Shown one piece after another: positions 25,929 through 32,838 of a DNA stretch of 64,000 nt (the stretch's first letter is position 1; every line of letters begins with the position of its first letter). The notes under the pieces are model-generated. The model had not been told where the DNA came from. It saw only the letters and a list, made by a program, of their open reading frames with translations, and did no database searches. Both the position numbers and the translations under genes were made by a program. The stretch spans positions 1 to 64,000 of the forward strand of contig JACAEI010000039.1 of assembly GCA_013388905.1 (NCBI GenBank), given 5' to 3'. The DNA comes from Candidatus Bathyarchaeota archaeon (GTDB taxonomy: Archaea > Thermoproteota > Bathyarchaeia > Bathyarchaeales > Bathycorpusculaceae).

Positions 25929-26135
25929 CTATTTTTTCTTGCTAAGCCACCATTTCAAATATTCTTTCTTGCGTTTTTGATGCTCATCTTCATCTGTTTC
26001 AAAAGAGGGTTTAAGCTTCTCTCTAAGCTCCATAAGCTCCTGTTGTGTTACTGAAAGCCCACAGCTTTTGCAAACATAGTGCTTAGTGGCTATTATGTAA
26101 TGCATTTCGCCACCACATTCTGGACAATATGGCAT
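25929..26135 (-). CDS. Small zinc-ribbon protein
   Basis: A 68-residue protein with CPECGGEMHY and CKSCGLSV knuckles forming one zinc ribbon, followed by a basic helical tail (HQKRKKEYLKWWLSKKK). It resembles many short archaeal zinc-ribbon proteins and could bind nucleic acid. Function unknown. It stands alone between cinA and a radical SAM gene, all on the minus strand. Confidence 0.75.
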   Translation of the reverse strand: MPYCPECGGEMHYIIATKHYVCKSCGLSVTQQELMELREKLKPSFETDEDEHQKRKKEYLKWWLSKKK

Positions 26136-26224
26136 TATTTTATCACTCTATTCTGTACTTTATGAAATAAATTTGCCTTGAGAAATAGGTTTCGCTTTCA
26201 GTCCACTGGTTTACACATTGATAG

Positions 26225-27316
26225 CTATGTTATGAAGTTAGCCAATTTCGCTTCTCTAGCTAATTGAATAGCTCTTTCCATTTCATCCCGTGTAAGTCTC
26301 CGCTGAAGTTCCGGAATCTCATAAGCTCGCCATTCGGGTCTATACTGAAACATAATGTTGACCCTCGTTTCTCTGCCAAGATTTTCAGCAATCCAATTTA
26401 TAATGGGCTTTGTGCAACATTCCAGATGGTTAGGCAGAACCAGAACGCGGATTATGAGTTCACCATATTTTTTGGCTCCTAAATGATTATGCGTGCAAAC
26501 TTTCCAATATTCGGGGGCATCAGAAATCTTTGCAGCACAATCACTTGGACCATACTTAAAGTCCAGAAGGTAAACGTCAGTGAATCCGGCTAAAAGCTGA
26601 GCTGTTTCTGGACTGTAATAGCTGTTTGAGTTCCAAACAACGGGGATGTTCACGTCTACATGCTTAAAAGTTTTGAGCCACTGTTGTAGCCAAGGTGTAG
26701 GTTCTCCGCCTACAAGATTCGCGTTTCTACAACCGTTCATGCGTAAGTGTTCAACCTCTTTAGCTAGCCTCTCTAGCTTGTAAATTTCGCCCTTCTCTAT
26801 CCACTGAGAGATTGTCCAGTTCTGGCAATGCTTGCAGCGCATTGTGCAGCCCATTGTGAAAATGGTTCCAGAAGGCACAAGTTCAGGCTCTTCGCCCACA
26901 TGCTCAAAAATACTTGAAACAGCTATTTCTAAACCACATTTACAATAACCAACTTTTCCTTCAAGCCTATCTGCTCCACATCTTCTCGTGCAAAAATGGC
27001 AGTTACGAAGAATGCGATTCGCAATTTCAATTTTCAAGTCCAAAAAAGATTTTTCTGGAGCTTGCATTTCTTTACAGTTTATTTGCTCTGCATCAACTTC
27101 TCTTTCAATTTTGCAAAATTCGGCTGTAAATTCTGCATGTTTTTGCCAAAGCTCTTCAAGAGAATCGTTTTTGCCAAACTGTGCTGGAAGCTTTTTGGCT
27201 ATCATAAACTTCGCCGGCTTTTCGTTCTGCACAACAGCGAAGTATCTAGCTAAACTTGCTTGAGCTCTTTTATCTTTCAGCACTGCTTTTGCGTCGGGTC
27301 GCAGAAGCATCCACAT
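26225..27316 (-). CDS. Radical SAM protein, pyruvate-formate-lyase-activase-like
   Basis: The radical SAM cluster motif is CTMRCKHC (CxxxCxxC), with NLVGGEPTPWL as the glycine-rich SAM-contact motif. An N-terminal Cys cluster (CHFCTRRCGADRLEGKVGYCKC) is typical of archaeal PflA-like proteins with unknown substrates. A TATA box at 27347-27360 predicts a start near 27327, so I take ATG 27316 rather than the frame limit at 27343. The related AmmeMemoRadiSam gene lies upstream across a 273-nt gap with hairpins. Confidence 0.85.
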   Translation of the reverse strand: MWMLLRPDAKAVLKDKRAQASLARYFAVVQNEKPAKFMIAKKLPAQFGKNDSLEELWQKHAEFTAEFCKIEREVDAEQINCKEMQAPEKSFLDLKIEIANRILRNCHFCTRRCGADRLEGKVGYCKCGLEIAVSSIFEHVGEEPELVPSGTIFTMGCTMRCKHCQNWTISQWIEKGEIYKLERLAKEVEHLRMNGCRNANLVGGEPTPWLQQWLKTFKHVDVNIPVVWNSNSYYSPETAQLLAGFTDVYLLDFKYGPSDCAAKISDAPEYWKVCTHNHLGAKKYGELIIRVLVLPNHLECCTKPIINWIAENLGRETRVNIMFQYRPEWRAYEIPELQRRLTRDEMERAIQLAREAKLANFIT

Positions 27317-27346
27317 GTCCTGTTCAACAATAAAATAACACATACA

Positions 27347-27360
27347 CTAATTTATACAAT
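27347..27360 (-). promoter_or_regulatory. TATA box for the PflA-like radical SAM gene
   Basis: On the minus strand the site reads ATTGTATAAATTAG. Start of transcription is expected about 10 nt before ATG 27316. This makes the hairpin-rich sequence further upstream separate from this gene's leader. Confidence 0.45.
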
Positions 27361-27417
27361 AACCTTCCAGAACACTTTTGACAAAAAGCCAAAACTGGTC
27401 TAGCATAAGCAACTTGG

Positions 27418-27634
27418 GTTCAATCTATTTATAAGGAAGGAAAGTGGGGGCTTTAGAGAGCCAGCCCTTCACTGCATAGAAGCAAAAGTTGAACCTATAT
27501 ATAAGGGGTCTAGTCGCCTCGAAGAGCAACAACGCTCTAGGCGTTGCGCTCACAAAATCATCCTACAAAACGCATTATTAGTCTATTAGCATCTTAATAG
27601 ACGGGCTCTAACACGGTTGCACGCACGCGCAACC
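27418..27634 (+). ncRNA. Candidate structured RNA locus with two TATA-like elements
   Basis: Between two radical SAM genes lie two similar promoter-like blocks 70 nt apart (GTTCAATCTATTTATAAGG at 27418, GTTGAACCTATATATAAGG at 27488). Four hairpins are visible. They are GGGCT/AGCCC (27448-27467); GAGC..CAACGC/GCGTTG..GCTC (27524-27551, 10 bp with a small internal loop); GTCTATTA/TAATAGAC (27581-27602, 8 bp); and GGTTGC/GCAACC (27615-27634, 6 bp). The second TATA predicts a start at about 27525, exactly at the strongest hairpin. No coding frame of note is present. No known RNA family is recognised, and the strand is uncertain; part could be the 3' UTR of the minus-strand gene. Confidence 0.35.
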
Positions 27635-28683
27635 TAAAACAACGCATACGGGTAGGCATATCCACTCTTATGTAAACTGCCCATAATAGGAATCTCTTGT
27701 CCACATACTGGGCAACGCATATTTCTAGTCAAATTCCACTTTGTAATCTCAAAACTGAAACGCTTGATTAACAGCTCATTGCAGCTCGGGCAATAAGTGT
27801 TCTCGCAAGGATGCCCAGGCACATTTCCAATATAGACATAATTCAATCCTGCATCCTTGGCAGTAACATAGGCTTTCTCTAACGTCTCAATCGTAGTAGA
27901 CGGAATTGTTGTTAACTGATAGTCAGGGTGAAAACGTAAAAGGTGAAAAGGAGTGTCTCTACCAAGATTATTTCTTATCCAAGTCGCAAGTTCCATCACT
28001 TTCTCAAGCGATTCGCCTACTCTGGGAATAACAAGATTCGTGACTTCGATGTGAATGCCATTTCTCTTCATTTCCTTTAAAGACTCAAAAATTGGTTCCA
28101 CAGACGGAACAGAAGAAAAAGCCTTGTAAAACTCTGGTTCTCCGCCGCCTTTGAAGTCAACCGTTGCAGCGTCCAGATACGGCGCTATAGTTTTAACCGC
28201 TTCGGGCGTCATGTAACCGTTTGTAACGAAAGTATTAAAAAACCCTACTTGATGTGCAAGCCTAGCCGTATCATAGGCGTATTCAAAGAATACTGTTGGC
28301 TCAGTGTAAGTGTAGCTTATGCCATGGCAGCCATTATCTCTCACGGCCTTAACAACCTCTTCAGGCGGAAAATGTTTACCAGTTATTTTCTTTTCTTGAC
28401 TTATCATCCAATTGTCACAAAATTGGCAGCGAAAATTACAGCCAACAGTGGCGACAGACATAACCGCAGCTCCAGGGTTGAAATGTGACAGAGGCTTCTT
28501 TTCTATAGGATCTATACATGCTGATATCGCCTTAGCATAAACAAGCGAAAAGAGCGTTCCTTCCTCATTTTTTCTCACTAAACAGAAGCCTGTTCCATTG
28601 TTGTTTACGAGGCATCTTCTTCCACATAAATTGCATTTAACTTTCTTATTCTCTAATTTTTCATAAAGCATTGCTTCATGCAT
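27634..28683 (-). CDS. amrS: AmmeMemoRadiSam system radical SAM enzyme
   Basis: The sequence fits the radical SAM member of the AMMECR1/Memo/radical SAM trio. N-terminal CNLCGRRC precedes the cluster motif VGCNFRCQFCDNW; then come SYTYTEPTVFFEYAYD, VTNGYMTPEAVK, DAATVDFKGG, LLRFHPDYQL and IGNVPGHPCENTYCPSC, plus a zinc-knuckle tail (CPVCGQEIP). The substrate is unknown. AMMECR1 and Memo are not in the window. The start is uncertain: GTG 28701, ATG 28683 or ATG 28671; I give the middle one. Confidence 0.9.
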   Translation of the reverse strand: MHEAMLYEKLENKKVKCNLCGRRCLVNNNGTGFCLVRKNEEGTLFSLVYAKAISACIDPIEKKPLSHFNPGAAVMSVATVGCNFRCQFCDNWMISQEKKITGKHFPPEEVVKAVRDNGCHGISYTYTEPTVFFEYAYDTARLAHQVGFFNTFVTNGYMTPEAVKTIAPYLDAATVDFKGGGEPEFYKAFSSVPSVEPIFESLKEMKRNGIHIEVTNLVIPRVGESLEKVMELATWIRNNLGRDTPFHLLRFHPDYQLTTIPSTTIETLEKAYVTAKDAGLNYVYIGNVPGHPCENTYCPSCNELLIKRFSFEITKWNLTRNMRCPVCGQEIPIMGSLHKSGYAYPYALF

Positions 28684-28754
28684 TGATGACGTTTGCCTCA
28701 CCCTTCTTTGAGTTAACCATCCTTTCTACATTTATTTGTGCTCTAGAGTTTGAT

Positions 28755-29351
28755 TTATTCATTTGCTGCAGAACTAGGCTTTTCTTTGATTTCAAAAACA
28801 AACGGAGGAGTAGACGTTTTAACGTTCAATTCTGTGCCAAGTAAACCCTCCAGAAAGCCAGCCCAAATATCTGCGTAATCAATGAAAGGCGTTTTTATGA
28901 GAATATACTTGTCTTTCAAGTAGAAGTCGCCGAATCCTTGAATTCTAAGGCGTTTTAAAACTTCTTGCCATTTCTCGCGGTTTATTGTTTGAATGTCAAG
29001 GGTTGTTTCCATGGAGACTTTTGTGGCTTCGCCCATTTCTTTTCCGATTCCGCGCCATTTTTCTTCCGGGATATATTTGATTAGTATGTTTATGAGTTCT
29101 AGGTTTATGAATGCTATGCGGCTTATGCCACAGTAATATTCTCCTGGAAAACGCCAATCGTAAATCATCATGCTTCTGTAAACGTCAAGCATTTTTGATA
29201 TAAGCGGTTTTATGCCTGGCTCTTTTCCTTCTTTGATTAGCGAGTCAATGTATTCTCTTTCTTCTTTTTCTAGAATTATTGTTGTTCTCTTGGCAGTTTC
29301 ATTGTTTTTCTTTATTAGTTCTTCGAGTTTTTTCTCTTTTTCTTCCTGCAT
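28755..29351 (-). CDS. Protein with ribbon-helix-helix-like N-terminus, unknown C-terminal domain
   Basis: About 198 residues. After a charged coil (residues 1-20), KRTTIILEKEEREYIDSLI and GIKPLISKMLDVYRS look like the strand-helix-helix of an RHH DNA-binding domain. The C-terminal part (IPEEKWRGIGKEMGEATKVS, GDFYLKDKYILIKTPFIDYADI) is not one I can name. The small-molecule-sensor look of that part suggests a regulator. A GCATAT/ATATGC inverted repeat overlaps its promoter just upstream of the ATG, consistent with leaderless transcription and autoregulation. Confidence 0.6.
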   Translation of the reverse strand: MQEEKEKKLEELIKKNNETAKRTTIILEKEEREYIDSLIKEGKEPGIKPLISKMLDVYRSMMIYDWRFPGEYYCGISRIAFINLELINILIKYIPEEKWRGIGKEMGEATKVSMETTLDIQTINREKWQEVLKRLRIQGFGDFYLKDKYILIKTPFIDYADIWAGFLEGLLGTELNVKTSTPPFVFEIKEKPSSAANE

Positions 29352-29368
29352 AACTATTATATCCTATG

Positions 29369-29383
29369 GCATATTTTATATGC
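29369..29383. promoter_or_regulatory. Symmetric TATA region, candidate RHH operator
   Basis: GCATAT and ATATGC surround three central bases, giving a 15-bp symmetric site 17 nt before the ATG of the RHH-like gene. It contains a TATA-like core readable on both strands. Confidence 0.4.
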
Positions 29384-29440
29384 TTTTCCAATACAGTGGT
29401 CAGCAACCGAACGATTTTTAACACCGTTTCTAAACATTCT

Positions 29441-29530
29441 ATGATTGCCGATGAAGAACTCGCTTTGCTGAAAAAGATGATGCACCCTGGGGTATCTGAG
29501 GCACAAACTAAAAAATTGCTTATGAAATAG
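29441..29530 (+). CDS. Doubtful 29-residue open frame
   Basis: Starts MIADEELALLKKMMHPGVSE and ends with a Lys-rich tail at TAG 29530. The composition is protein-like, and the symmetric TATA region lies about 60 nt upstream, but there is no ribosome site. Its end overlaps the convergent membrane protein by 11 nt. It may be chance. Confidence 0.2.
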   Translation: MIADEELALLKKMMHPGVSEAQTKKLLMK

Positions 29531-29765
29531 CTCTTTTCCTGAGAAGATACCAAATTAGCACTAAACCAACTATGAAAACAGCAGTTCCAGAAGCCATCGA
29601 GATTGCATAATCTAAGTCCAAAGCACGGCTCAACATAAGAACTATATATGGTCCTGAAAAGGTAAAAAGCGCCGCAAGAACAACTAAGATTGTTTTCCCG
29701 AATCTTGAAGTCAAATCGAATCTGCGATGTGCATTTGTTTCACTTTTGTCGCTCACGCTCTTCAC
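29520..29765 (-). CDS. Small membrane protein, two helices
   Basis: An 81-residue protein with a short charged start (SVSDKSETNAHRRFDLTSRFG), helix one (TILVVLAALFTFSGPYIVLML), a short loop (SRALDLDYAIS), helix two (GTAVFIVGLVLIWYLL) and a basic end. No family recognised. It follows the PAC2 gene on the same strand by 31 nt and may be co-transcribed with it. Confidence 0.65.
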   Translation of the reverse strand: MKSVSDKSETNAHRRFDLTSRFGKTILVVLAALFTFSGPYIVLMLSRALDLDYAISMASGTAVFIVGLVLIWYLLRKRAIS

Positions 29766-29796
29766 GTTCCGATTATGTGTAATTTAGCATTTTCTC

Positions 29797-30441
29797 TTAT
29801 AACCCTTCCTTTACCTCGTTACCCAATGCTTTCATTAGGAACTTGAATACTGTGAAACCTGCTCCGCGGTCAGCTCTAAAACCTGTGGTCGTTCCTAGTA
29901 GGCATATGCCCTCCATGTTGCGTTCCTTTGCAAGTCCCAATATCAAGCCGGTGGCTCCCACAATTCTTCCTTTACTGTATATTACTGCACCTTTTTCCAT
30001 AAACTCAAGTGCAAGTCTTGGCGAAGTAGCAGCCACATATACTTGCGTCTTCTCTTCGGTAATTGGCACTCCGCCGATTGTCACAATGAAGTTGCATCCT
30101 TGCTTTTCAACAAAATCTAATATTTCGCTGCAAAGAAAATAATGAGCTACAACATCATCAAAAGACGGTTGCGTGTCACCGGTCATTATTATGAAATCGT
30201 TTTTCTCCATTGGTGCTGCGTAAAACTCGTATCTGGGCAATCGGCATATCCCCCTCGAATTAACCGAAACATAATCTGGAAAAGAAGGCGAATACAATTC
30301 CGCAAAGGGCTTTGCTGCACAAAATTTTATCAAAAGATTGATGGCTATTTTTCCCACATTTCCGAAACCCGGAAGCCCCTGCACAAAAATTGGTTTTTCA
30401 AGAGTAGGCTTAGATGTTTGGATGAAGTAAGGCGCATCCAT
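29797..30441 (-). CDS. PAC2 family protein (proteasome assembly chaperone-like)
   Basis: Fits archaeal PAC2 proteins related to proteasome assembly chaperones: PIFVQGLPGFGNVGKIAINLL, IIMTGDTQPSFDDVVAHYFL, NFIVTIGGVPITEE, and a C-terminal GATGLILGLAKERNMEGICLLGTTTG (in part). Length 214 aa is typical. Archaeal PbaB-type members bind proteasome or AAA-like partners. Cdc48 is also in this window, but far away. Family sure; role inferred. Confidence 0.88.
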   Translation of the reverse strand: MDAPYFIQTSKPTLEKPIFVQGLPGFGNVGKIAINLLIKFCAAKPFAELYSPSFPDYVSVNSRGICRLPRYEFYAAPMEKNDFIIMTGDTQPSFDDVVAHYFLCSEILDFVEKQGCNFIVTIGGVPITEEKTQVYVAATSPRLALEFMEKGAVIYSKGRIVGATGLILGLAKERNMEGICLLGTTTGFRADRGAGFTVFKFLMKALGNEVKEGL

Positions 30442-30499
30442 TCATTGCACCAAGCACGATAATATTTGCGTTATACTAAAACGTTTTTGCGATTATGCT

Positions 30500-30507
30500 T
30501 TTAAATA
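30500..30507 (+). promoter_or_regulatory. TATA box upstream of initiator tRNA
   Basis: TTTAAATA lies 54-61 nt before the tRNA. A weaker ATTTAAG at about 30532 is nearer the usual distance and could be the working box instead. Confidence 0.35.
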
Positions 30508-30560
30508 ATAAAACGATGTTTACTAAAAAGATTTAAGAAAGCATTGATTCAGCATAGGAT

Positions 30561-30639
30561 AGCGGGGTGGGGTAGCCAGGATTAACCCGCTGGGCTCATA
30601 ACCCAGAGATCGGTCGTTCAAATCGACCCCCCGCTACCA
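30561..30639 (+). tRNA. Initiator tRNA-Met (CAT)
   Basis: The acceptor stem AGCGGGG/CCCCGCT starts with A1-T72, the archaeal initiator mark. The anticodon arm CTGGG-CTCATAA-CCCAG has the three G-C pairs next to the loop that mark initiators, and the anticodon CAT. The T arm is GGTCG-TTCAAAT-CGACC, and the 3' ACCA is encoded. No intron. Length is 79 nt including CCA. Confidence 0.96.
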
Positions 30640-30783
30640 ACTGATTCGATCAAACCAGATATAGAAGCATCGGCACAAAATGTAAGCACATTTTTAATGT
30701 TTTGCTTAATAGAAGATGATTCCACAAAATTCATATTCTGATTTGACCGATATAAGTACGTCAAAAATGAGAAGGAAGGAAAA

Positions 30784-32250
30784 ATGAAAACGAAAATCTT
30801 GAATTGCGTGGTACTTTTAGCAATGCTTTTCGCTGTTTGTATCCCAATAGGGGTTCAAGCTCCATCCAACATAACCATGGCTAAAATGAATGGTGGTTAT
30901 GGAGTTTATCCAACCAAAGTTGAACTCATGAACGCCGATGAGGATCCGCTACCTCCAAGTGTAGTACCATTCAACTTGGACATGGTTGACGCTGAAAGTG
31001 TTGACGCAACAGGTGAAGGAATATACGTTGCAGTACTAGACACTGGATTGTTGTCAAACTATCTCTATTTCTTCCCAGAAGGAGTGGTTGACATCAAAGA
31101 AGAATGGGGCATCGGCTTTACACATGACGTGTGGTACGATCCAACAGGCGAGGGCAACTGGTCCATAGAGTACTTAAACGGTGTAGAATACAGATTCTCG
31201 TACGGTCCATTGAGAGCTGATCGTGGTTTTATTACACATGATAGTGGCGCCCCTGACAAATATGGATTTGGATGGGGTTCTGGACACGGTACCCACGTCA
31301 CCAGTATAATTACTGGTTGGTACCTCAACAGACTTGGCGTACAATACTGGGTGAAAGGGGTGGCTCCAAAAGTAACAATAATTCCTGTACTTGTTCTGGA
31401 TGACTGGATAGAGTTTGCAGACGATGGCAATGGATGGTTCTGGGCTGGTGGTACTTGGGAGATGGTTGCTGCAGGCATTAGATATATTGGTGATTTGGCA
31501 AAGAAGCACAATGTGAAAATAGTAATCAACATGAGCTTGGGCGGATCAGAGCCAAATGAGCTTATTGAAGACGCAATTGACTATGCTATCTGCAGAGGCG
31601 TAATTGTAGTTGCTTCTGCAGGCAACGAAGGCGAAGCTGGCATGGGTTGGCCTGGCGCATACCCGCAAGTTATTTCAGCGGCCGCAGCAGGCTGGACACA
31701 TGAGTACATTGATTACATTACAGGCGATCCAAACCCATGGTATTGGTGGATCAAAGATGTGCCTGAAAACTTGTGGACAACAGATCTATTGGGCAACGAA
31801 TTTCAGGTATATTTGACAGATTTCAGTTCGAGACCAAATGCTTCGCTTGGTCAGCACATTTGGGATCTCGACGTATCCGCTCCAGGAGCTGGCGTAAAAG
31901 GACCCTACAAGCCTTATGGGCCGACTGGATGGGGATATTATTCTGTTTGGGGAACAAGTCAAGCTGCCCCACATGTATCAGCTATAGCTGCGCTAGTGCT
32001 TCAAAAATATCCTAAAGTAAGGCAATTTAGCATGGAAGTATGTCTTAAAGCAGCAGGTTTACTCAATCGTCTAACAAAGCTTTTTGAAACAGAGCGATCC
32101 GCATTGGTCTTTGATATTTTCTCAGGTTCCATTGTGACCTACACATGGTCTTGGGACGACTATGGCACTGGACTGCTGCAGGCAAATGACGCCCTTTGCG
32201 TTGCGAGATTTATATTTAGATCGCGCGGTGGACGCGGGCACACCTTGTAA
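30784..32250 (+). CDS. Secreted subtilisin-like serine protease
   Basis: A family S8 protease with a signal peptide (residues 1-26, ILNCVVLLAMLFAVCIPIGV). Catalytic residues are visible: Asp86 in VAVLDTGL, His168 in GSGHGTHVTS, oxyanion Asn281 in ASAGNEGE, and Ser392 in GTSQAAPHVSA. The last motif has Gln where Met is usual (GTSMAAPHV). There is an aromatic-rich insert between His and Asn (WIEFADDGNGWFWAGGTWEM). No clear propeptide domain or C-terminal anchor is seen, so it is probably released outside the cell. GAAGGAAGGA stands before the ATG. It follows the initiator tRNA; G-rich codons hint at, but do not prove, a different origin. Confidence 0.93.
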   Translation: MKTKILNCVVLLAMLFAVCIPIGVQAPSNITMAKMNGGYGVYPTKVELMNADEDPLPPSVVPFNLDMVDAESVDATGEGIYVAVLDTGLLSNYLYFFPEGVVDIKEEWGIGFTHDVWYDPTGEGNWSIEYLNGVEYRFSYGPLRADRGFITHDSGAPDKYGFGWGSGHGTHVTSIITGWYLNRLGVQYWVKGVAPKVTIIPVLVLDDWIEFADDGNGWFWAGGTWEMVAAGIRYIGDLAKKHNVKIVINMSLGGSEPNELIEDAIDYAICRGVIVVASAGNEGEAGMGWPGAYPQVISAAAAGWTHEYIDYITGDPNPWYWWIKDVPENLWTTDLLGNEFQVYLTDFSSRPNASLGQHIWDLDVSAPGAGVKGPYKPYGPTGWGYYSVWGTSQAAPHVSAIAALVLQKYPKVRQFSMEVCLKAAGLLNRLTKLFETERSALVFDIFSGSIVTYTWSWDDYGTGLLQANDALCVARFIFRSRGGRGHTL

Positions 32251-32281
32251 ACAAATGATGCCTACAAAATGAAATAACCCA

Positions 32282-32288
32282 TTTTTTT
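32282..32288 (+). terminator. T-run terminator after the subtilase
   Basis: Seven consecutive T lie about 30 nt after the subtilase stop. Archaeal RNA polymerase ends transcription at such runs without a hairpin. Confidence 0.45.
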
Positions 32289-32442
32289 ATATTTGAAAAA
32301 GTTTAGTCTTTCAGCTATTTCCTATTATGCTAATTGCCGCTTGCTACACTCTTGGGTCTATATGAAGTTTCAATACATTTGTGATACTGTTGCTAAGGCA
32401 ATTACAGGAGTAATTAAATGGAACAAAATAGGATTGAATGGC

Positions 32443-32679
32443 TTATATGTTCCTCGATAGATCGCCTATAGAAATCCCTTTCAGACTTATTTGGTTGCAG
32501 CAAATTTTCTCTCCATTTACGGTTAAATTGTCTACATCACTAAAAAACTGCCAGAGTTTTGCTTCTATGGCTTTCTGTCTCAAGCTCTCTTTTATTGTTC
32601 TGATGAACTTTATCTTCTCCGCATCGGACAAATCCAAAAGATTAACTTTCTTCAAGTTTTTTCTGTTTCTTGACTTCAT
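32443..32679 (-). CDS. Hypothetical small protein
   Basis: I do not recognise this 78-residue, lysine-rich, mainly helical protein (KNLKKVNLLDLSDAEKIKFI), which has a Cys-Cys pair near its end. AGAGGG lies 8 nt before the ATG at 32679, a good ribosome site, so it is likely translated. A plus-strand frame over the same bases lacks such a site. It is divergent from the SPASM radical SAM gene, with 159 nt between them. A precursor-peptide role is possible but unsupported. Confidence 0.45.
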   Translation of the reverse strand: MKSRNRKNLKKVNLLDLSDAEKIKFIRTIKESLRQKAIEAKLWQFFSDVDNLTVNGEKICCNQISLKGISIGDLSRNI

Positions 32680-32838
32680 CTGATTTCCCTCTTACGACTA
32701 TGATATCGCATATCTTAATAAATTAATTCTTTCAACTGCCGATACATGTCAGAAGACGATATATATGCTCAACATCTTATTGAAGAGAAAAATATAAAAC
32801 TGTGAACTGAAATTCATAGTTTGTAAGAGAGACAGCGT

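Noticed and set aside
27411-27440. GGGTTCAATC as a tRNA T-arm or a tRNA half
   Set aside because: The bases beside it do not pair into a T stem and no acceptor or anticodon arm can be built around it.
32362-32460. 33-codon plus-strand frame between the subtilase and the SPASM gene
   Set aside because: No ribosome site, overlaps the better-supported minus-strand gene, and no promoter in position.
32438-32683. 81-codon plus-strand frame opposite the 78-aa gene
   Set aside because: The minus strand has the ribosome site and a more protein-like composition; the plus frame is Phe/Ser-rich as expected of an antisense shadow.
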